Shown one piece after another: positions 32,934-37,416 of a DNA stretch of 37,416 nt. The stretch's first letter is position 1. Each line of letters opens with the position of its first letter. The notes under the pieces were generated by a model. That model ran no database searches. It was given only the letters and a program-made list of their open reading frames with translations, and was not told where the DNA came from. Source of the stretch: Bacteroidales bacterium (lineage in GTDB: Bacteria > Bacteroidota > Bacteroidia > Bacteroidales > UBA932); NCBI GenBank assembly GCA_017615615.1, contig JAFZZW010000030.1, positions 1 to 37,416 on the forward strand, in the 5' to 3' direction. The translations under genes were made by a program, and so were the position numbers.

Positions 32934-33870
32934 GAAGGAACTCCGCGCATTGATGGAAGCCACCGGGTATCCTATGGCATCCATAGAGAAGACCATGCGC
33001 CTTTTGGAACTGCTCAAGGCGATTAACGCAGATACCTTGCTTGGAGAGAACTTGACGCTGAAGGGCGGCACCGCCATCAATATCATCCACTATAGCGAAA
33101 TCCCCAGGTTGAGTGTTGATCTGGACTTTGACTTAGCCCGCAACACCCCTAAAGAAGAGATGTTGCAGGTGAAGGATGAAGTGTCTTCGCGTATCCGAAA
33201 TCTGGCAGCATCGATGGGCTACTTCCTGAGCGATCCTCGTCCCAACTATGCGATTCATCAGACAGAACTGTATTACAAGAGTGCAACCGGAAACCGTGAC
33301 AAAATAAAGCTGGACATCAACTGCCTTTCACGTTGTCATGTGTATGAGCCTGTGGTCAGGGAAGCCCGGAATCCGTTCCTTCCAGGAGATGTCTTCCAGG
33401 TGCGGATGCTCTCTGAATATGAATTGTTCGGAGCAAAATTGAAAGCCCTTCTTGAACGGAATACCCCCAGGGATATTTTCGATGCTTATACGCTTGAGCA
33501 GAAAGGATTATACCGTGATGAGGAGTCCATTACGCTCATCCGCAAATGCATTGTCTATTACCTTTCACTTTCACGTGGTGTTGACCTTGAACAGGCACTC
33601 GAGGCCATCCGCAACCGGCCAATTCAGGACTTCAAGAAGCAACTGTTCCCCATGCTTAAGACAGGATACGGTTTCGTCGACCGTGACCTGATGACTTCTG
33701 AGGCAGTCAAATGTGTTTCCAGGTTTTTGGACTTCACGCAGAACGAGGTTCAATACCTCGAAGAAGCGAAAGCAGGAGCATACCATCCCGAGCTGCTTTT
33801 TGACGGCGAAGCCGCTGAGCGGATAGCCGAGAATCCCGCTGCCAAGTTCTACATTACAAGCAAAGCTTAA
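32911..33870 (+). CDS. AbiEii-type nucleotidyltransferase toxin
   Basis: A 319-residue toxin of the AbiEii/AbiGii family (DUF1814, nucleotidyltransferase fold). LKGGTAINI near 50-58 and RLSVDLDFD near 67-75 form the GG/S-T plus DxD metal motif, and KLDIN near 133 gives the third acid. AKLKALLERNTPRDIFDAY near 175-193 is the signature Lys/Arg helix. Family enzymes transfer nucleotides, in some cases to tRNA, and stop growth in phage infection. Genes are ordered antitoxin then toxin with a 23-base overlap. All catalytic residues are present. Whether it defends against phage or only stabilises the element cannot be told. Confidence 0.9.
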   Translation: MEQKSYTKKELRALMEATGYPMASIEKTMRLLELLKAINADTLLGENLTLKGGTAINIIHYSEIPRLSVDLDFDLARNTPKEEMLQVKDEVSSRIRNLAASMGYFLSDPRPNYAIHQTELYYKSATGNRDKIKLDINCLSRCHVYEPVVREARNPFLPGDVFQVRMLSEYELFGAKLKALLERNTPRDIFDAYTLEQKGLYRDEESITLIRKCIVYYLSLSRGVDLEQALEAIRNRPIQDFKKQLFPMLKTGYGFVDRDLMTSEAVKCVSRFLDFTQNEVQYLEEAKAGAYHPELLFDGEAAERIAENPAAKFYITSKA

Positions 33871-34035
33871 CCATATCACTGGTTGTAGGTCCGCCCTCTG
33901 GTGCTATTCTGGAACGCCATTTTGGAGAGCAAGCGTATGAATAATCCCTGTGTCAAAATAATCAGATCGGCCATCAAGTTGGATGATGCGGCTTTTTCCC
34001 TTCCTCAAAGAAAACAATCAAAACAAGAATAAATC

Positions 34036-34353
34036 ATGGCAACAATAGCAACAAGTTCAAGCTTAAACGAACTTCTTAAAAGCCCCAAACCCGTCATTAT
34101 TGATTTCTGGGCACCCTGGTGCGGTCCATGCCGCACATTATCTCCGATACTTGAAGAGGTTGAAGCTGAATTGGCCGACAAGATTACCGTTGCAAAATGC
34201 AATGTTGATGAAGAAGAAACGCTTGCAACTCAGTTTCGTATTTTAAGCATTCCCACCCTGTTGTTCTTCAAGGACGGAGAGCTTGTTGACAAAAGTGTAG
34301 GAGCAGTTTCCAAGAAGGAACTGATTTCCAAAGTGCGCGAGAAGCTACTTTAG
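34036..34353 (+). CDS. Thioredoxin
   Basis: A 105-residue single-domain cytoplasmic thioredoxin with active site WCGPC at 28-32, cis-Pro73 in SIPTLLFF and no signal peptide. It reduces disulfides in the cytosol. As a cargo gene in an integrative element it is probably an extra copy. The 165 bases ahead (33871-34035) show no promoter box; a 31-codon frame at 33937-34032 is not convincing. The 3' end overlaps the convergent DUF1810 gene by 9 bases. Confidence 0.93.
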   Translation: MATIATSSSLNELLKSPKPVIIDFWAPWCGPCRTLSPILEEVEAELADKITVAKCNVDEEETLATQFRILSIPTLLFFKDGELVDKSVGAVSKKELISKVREKLL

Positions 34354-34770
34354 GCCCAATAGTTTTAGTGTGCTTTTGTCATATTCACCCTCGAAGAATA
34401 TGGAAAGCGCTTCGTGAAATACATCGTTTGGGCAAACCACATCGAACAGCGTCATTGAGGAGTGGAATTTCATAGCATCGATTCCACTGCCCATGATTAT
34501 GACGATGTTATCCTCCTGATGTGCGATAACTTCTTTCGTTATCTCCTTCAACCTGGCGCCAAGAATAGGATGCCCGACATAATCTCTCGCTTCTTCCAAA
34601 GACTCTATCCCGTAATACGTAGCGTATGTGCTATAACCAAGCCCTTTCATCTGCGGGAATATATACCATACCCAATGAGAACGTTTCTGTCCGTTCTTTA
34701 TTTCCTGTAGAGCGGTACTATATGACGGCCATCCTTCCTGAGCCTTGACAAAACGTTCCAGATTATACAT
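34345..34770 (-). CDS. DUF1810 family protein
   Basis: A 141-residue all-helical DUF1810 protein of usual length. The family core HWVWYIFPQMKGLG is at 32-45, then YYGIESLEEARDYVGHPILGARL, and MKFHSSMTLFD near 99. No function is established for the family. It starts 3 bases after the stop of the channel-like gene, so the two are almost surely one operon. That pairing is the only clue to its role here: it may act on, or be controlled by, whatever the channel senses. It converges on the thioredoxin gene. Confidence 0.85.
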   Translation of the reverse strand: MYNLERFVKAQEGWPSYSTALQEIKNGQKRSHWVWYIFPQMKGLGYSTYATYYGIESLEEARDYVGHPILGARLKEITKEVIAHQEDNIVIIMGSGIDAMKFHSSMTLFDVVCPNDVFHEALSIFFEGEYDKSTLKLLGLK

Positions 34771-34773
34771 AGT

Positions 34774-36864
34774 TTATTTAACATCTCCTGAAAGCGATTT
34801 CAGCCCTTTGTAAATGCCAGGAATCTTCTTAACGAGATCCGGGTCATATTCAATAACACCAGCATCAACACTTTCCAAGCGTTCCCGTGAGGTAATGTCC
34901 AGATGTGCGCGTTCTTCCCTCTTATACCTATTCTTAACGTCATCGCCGCCTAAAATAACTTCCCTCTGCTCTGTCTCCAGCAAAGGTCTGTATCTTGTAA
35001 GCAATTGCTCCACATTCCATCTTACATGCTCGGTTTTGCCAAGTATATCCACCATATCCTCGGGAATGGTCCCATCCATTGACCCCACACTACGGAGTTT
35101 AGTCCACATATGGGAGGCATTATATATGTTTGACCACATATTGGCCGCTGCAGATTTCGATTTGGACGCCTTCTTCAGTTGCTTTCGGGCATCAGCCACA
35201 AGCATTTCCTGAAGAGTTGGTGCGCCCTCACTTGAGAGACTGCCCGCTGCAAATACCAGTTTCCGCACAAGAGTCAAGTCGTACGCATCTGTTTTCATTC
35301 CAAACGAATGAATCCTTGCATATGGTGCGAAACCCGATATTGAGCTGTTTGAAAGGGTGCTCACGATTGAGTCACCTGTCGGCTGGTAAACTAATACTTG
35401 AACAGCTTTCTTATAGACAACGTGCGGCAGATTCAATCCAACAGCAATTGAATGACTGGTATTTGGAACACAGACCGCTATGGTCAATCTGGTATGAACA
35501 TCTTCGGCTACTTCCTTTATGTAATCCTGAATGGCAGGATTCTCGACATCTCCATTGATAAACTCCCACTCAAGATCTATGAAATCCTTCCCAAGGTGCT
35601 CTGTCTTAGTCTTATAAGGCGACTTTGAATCCTTATCTTTTAGAGGATACTTCCAAGGCGTTTCGCTGATTCTTTCCGTGTAGTAACCATAATCGTTCTC
35701 TCCAGCATTGACATATCTCCAGGACGCCGTTTGGAACATGGCATCCATACTGCCTTGAAGATGGTACATTTCATCCCTGACCTTCTTGTCTATGAAGGTG
35801 ATACGTGTCTTGCATTTGGGATTATTTACATAATTGGGATAATGCCCCAGATGTGCGGCCTGCATTCCCATTGCAACCCCCATGCGGGACATTCCTATAA
35901 CTATAAGATGAACATGGTCTTCCGAATCCGGGCCGACACCAGTTTTACCCTCTAACGGCAGATATGGGGAGGCTTCAGGCATCAGTGAATCATTTACAAA
36001 CACCTTTCTTGCCCACATCGCGTAGTAATTAAAGGGCATAAAAGCCAACTTGTTCAAAACCTTGTTATTAAGATCAGTATGCTGGAAAACGGCAAATGTT
36101 GAGTGATGCTCAAACATCACGTGACACAACACTTTATCTTCATCTATTGCTGGGGCAGGAATACAGTCAACGATGTTTTCCAAGCACTGGAGAACTGCTG
36201 TATCGTGAGAGGAATCCACGCCCAACATCATGTCTTCGCCAAGAATAAAGACCTCTCTGGACTTTTGGATGCGCATCATAGGCAAATCCAAAATGGATGA
36301 AATATCTCCTTCCTGAAGAATGATCTTATTCATCTGAGGTTTTGTCAAAACGCGAGCCAGTTCATTCCTAGCCTTCTCAACTTTGTTGGTTTGAATTATG
36401 AAGTAGCAATCGTATCCGGAAGAGTAAAGCTGTTTAAGGAGGCCCGGCAACATCTCATGGTAGCCAAAGACGGCGACATGATTCTTTACTTTATAATGAG
36501 TTTCTCCTGCCAGATATCGCTGGGCCAACTTGTCAAATGAGTTGGTGAATAACGAAGTCAGTACAGCAACCAGCATAACGCCGATAATAGTGATGAGCCA
36601 TCCTAAATCGGGCATATTGCCCAGTTTGTTCTCCCCACCATTGGTAAACAGATGGTAGAACGCAGCAGATACCGGACCGTCTGCTTGATAGTCAATAATA
36701 GCCCATTTGCACTCCTTGGCGAAACTGAACCCCAACGAGATTATACCGAGTAGAAGAACGACTAAAATGGCATAGAAAGCAAATTGATACCAGCCGCCTT
36801 TTGCAAGTGCACGGTGCGCTTGTAATTTTATCCAACTCCAAGGGCTTATTGTACTCTTTTTCAT
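34774..36864 (-). CDS. Two-TM channel-like protein with tandem RCK-like domains and a C-terminal RyR-like domain
   Basis: A 696-residue membrane protein. TM1 is about 27-48, a pore-loop-like segment (AAFYHLFTNGG) about 66-78, and TM2 about 88-108. A first Rossmann/RCK-like domain starts about 128 (NHVAVFGYHEMLPGLLKQL) and a second about 317 (VHLIVIGMSRMGVAMGM, then RITFIDKK). A helical linker runs about 556-590. The C-terminus (about 605-690) has EHVRWNVEQLLTRYRP and, later, AHLDITSRERL and LVKKIPGIY, which match the prokaryotic RyR-domain pattern. Two RCK domains per subunit recall CASTOR/POLLUX and BK channels, so a ligand-gated ion channel is likely; the selectivity filter is not K+-like (no TVGYG). 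It heads an operon with DUF1810 and diverges from an ECF sigma factor. The RyR call is by pattern and somewhat uncertain. Confidence 0.72.
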   Translation of the reverse strand: MKKSTISPWSWIKLQAHRALAKGGWYQFAFYAILVVLLLGIISLGFSFAKECKWAIIDYQADGPVSAAFYHLFTNGGENKLGNMPDLGWLITIIGVMLVAVLTSLFTNSFDKLAQRYLAGETHYKVKNHVAVFGYHEMLPGLLKQLYSSGYDCYFIIQTNKVEKARNELARVLTKPQMNKIILQEGDISSILDLPMMRIQKSREVFILGEDMMLGVDSSHDTAVLQCLENIVDCIPAPAIDEDKVLCHVMFEHHSTFAVFQHTDLNNKVLNKLAFMPFNYYAMWARKVFVNDSLMPEASPYLPLEGKTGVGPDSEDHVHLIVIGMSRMGVAMGMQAAHLGHYPNYVNNPKCKTRITFIDKKVRDEMYHLQGSMDAMFQTASWRYVNAGENDYGYYTERISETPWKYPLKDKDSKSPYKTKTEHLGKDFIDLEWEFINGDVENPAIQDYIKEVAEDVHTRLTIAVCVPNTSHSIAVGLNLPHVVYKKAVQVLVYQPTGDSIVSTLSNSSISGFAPYARIHSFGMKTDAYDLTLVRKLVFAAGSLSSEGAPTLQEMLVADARKQLKKASKSKSAAANMWSNIYNASHMWTKLRSVGSMDGTIPEDMVDILGKTEHVRWNVEQLLTRYRPLLETEQREVILGGDDVKNRYKREERAHLDITSRERLESVDAGVIEYDPDLVKKIPGIYKGLKSLSGDVK

Positions 36865-36916
36865 ATGTAGCAGATTAGAATTCGGGTAAATTTAGCGAAT
36901 TTTCATCGTTTTTTAG

Positions 36917-36924
36917 TAAATTTG
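36917..36924 (+). promoter_or_regulatory. -7 box of the ECF sigma gene
   Basis: TAAATTTG, a full TAnnTTTG match 18 bases before the ATG, with TTTA at 36891-36894 as a weak -33. The palindrome TAAATTTA (36887-36894) could be the -7 box for the divergent channel operon, so the two promoters overlap. Confidence 0.5.
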
Positions 36925-36942
36925 CTTGATTAATTGACAAAT

Positions 36943-37416
36943 ATGCAACCAACTGACACACAAATCATCGACGCCTTGATAGCAAAAGACGAGAAGATGA
37001 CGCACGATTTCTTTTTTGTGTGGTGTCGCCCACTCTTATATTCCATCATCAGAAAAGTGTTCAATTACGAGGTCGATTATGACGAACTCGTAAACGAATT
37101 GTATATCTATCTGCTTGAAAAGGATGGGCGGCGTCTTCGTACCTTCCAAGGGCGCAGCAGCATCTTTCTATGGCTTAAATGTGTAGCCACAAGATTCTTC
37201 TTGGAGAAACGAGATGGTGGTGCTGTGATAGAAGACGCATCTTCTGAACCTCTTTATCCCATAGACGAACCCACTTTTGAGCCTTTGGAGAAAGAGACGA
37301 TAAAACAGGATGTCCGGAGACTGCTTGAATTGATGCATAATCCGCGTAATCGGATGGTCCTGAAACGTATTATGATTGATGATGTTGATTATGAGGAGCT
37401 CGCCGTAGAGATGAAC
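36943..37416 (+). CDS. ECF-type RNA polymerase sigma factor (partial, C-terminus outside window)
   Basis: Open from ATG 36943 to the right edge, 158 codons with no stop. The region-2 pattern is FQGRSSIFLWLKCVATRF at about 68-85, where family members usually read FRGESSFxTWLxxIA. A short acidic linker follows, then the first part of region 4 (RRLLELMHNPRNRMVLKRIM...YEELAVEM). It would direct transcription of a specific gene set; no anti-sigma gene is visible. It diverges from the channel/DUF1810 operon with overlapping promoter DNA, so it may regulate that operon, but the target is unknown. Confidence 0.75.
   Translation, partial: MQPTDTQIIDALIAKDEKMTHDFFFVWCRPLLYSIIRKVFNYEVDYDELVNELYIYLLEKDGRRLRTFQGRSSIFLWLKCVATRFFLEKRDGGAVIEDASSEPLYPIDEPTFEPLEKETIKQDVRRLLELMHNPRNRMVLKRIMIDDVDYEELAVEMN

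Larger units (their letters stand above)
29445..37416. mobile_element. Integrative element or genomic island, left part
   Basis: The region starts with a tyrosine integrase next to a chromosomal terminator and has visibly lower GC than the DNA to its left. It carries an excisionase-like HTH gene, gene-free repeat DNA, an AbiE-type toxin-antitoxin pair and varied cargo genes. The right end and any transfer genes lie outside the window, so whether it is conjugative, mobilisable or static cannot be told. The left boundary is probably between 29445 and 29583. Confidence 0.6.

Noticed and set aside
33937-34032. 31-codon frame before thioredoxin
   Set aside because: Too short, no promoter and no conserved pattern.

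Overview
The window comes from a Bacteroidota genome, most likely order Bacteroidales. The evidence is the repeated promoter pattern TTTG (or ATTG/TTTC), about 20 bases, then TAnnTTTG; a FimB/Mfa2-type fimbrial lipoprotein; a complete Na+-translocating NADH:quinone reductase operon; a 58-residue histone H1-like protein; a CTC-type bL25; and a small DUF2795 protein. Left of about 29.4 kb the DNA is GC-rich and gene-dense with many 4-base stop/start overlaps. Right of that point it is visibly more AT-rich.

Region 1 (1-4.9 kb): a partial glycosyltransferase diverges from a large MMPL/RND-type membrane transporter through overlapping promoters, and a Mfa2-like lipoprotein converges on the transporter. 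Region 2 (4.9-11.8 kb): nqrABCDEF on the minus strand, with a GT4 glycosyltransferase fused to the operon end by a TTG/TGA overlap. Region 3 (11.8-19.9 kb): a PcrA/UvrD helicase carrying an in-frame palindromic insert; a DJ-1/hslR pair; a mannose-6-phosphate isomerase; tyrS-rbfA-lolC/E; and tpiA. Region 4 (19.9-29.4 kb): a secreted M6 metalloprotease with a small lipoprotein, the histone-like gene, rplY-pth, htpG, a long-chain acyl-CoA ligase, a HAD phosphatase, folE and DUF2795.

Region 5 (29.4 kb to the end): the left part of an integrative element. It begins with a tyrosine integrase and a convergent excisionase-like HTH gene. A 1.1-kb gene-free tract follows with three kinds of ordered DNA: a hairpin cluster, a 176-bp array with an exact 8-bp phase (consensus NNNAGAAY), and five iteron-like 16-mers. 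Next come cargo genes: an AbiEi/AbiEii-type toxin-antitoxin pair whose antitoxin appears to lack its usual DNA-binding domain, a thioredoxin, and a two-gene operon encoding a 2-TM channel-like protein with two RCK-like domains and a C-terminal RyR-like domain plus a DUF1810 protein. An ECF-type sigma factor diverges from this operon and runs off the right edge.

The most unusual items are the channel/RyR-DUF1810 operon, the 8-bp-phased array with its neighbouring iterons, and the 165-bp palindromic element inside pcrA. Many genes here also start 4-8 bases after a TAnnTTTG box, so their mRNAs should be leaderless or nearly so.
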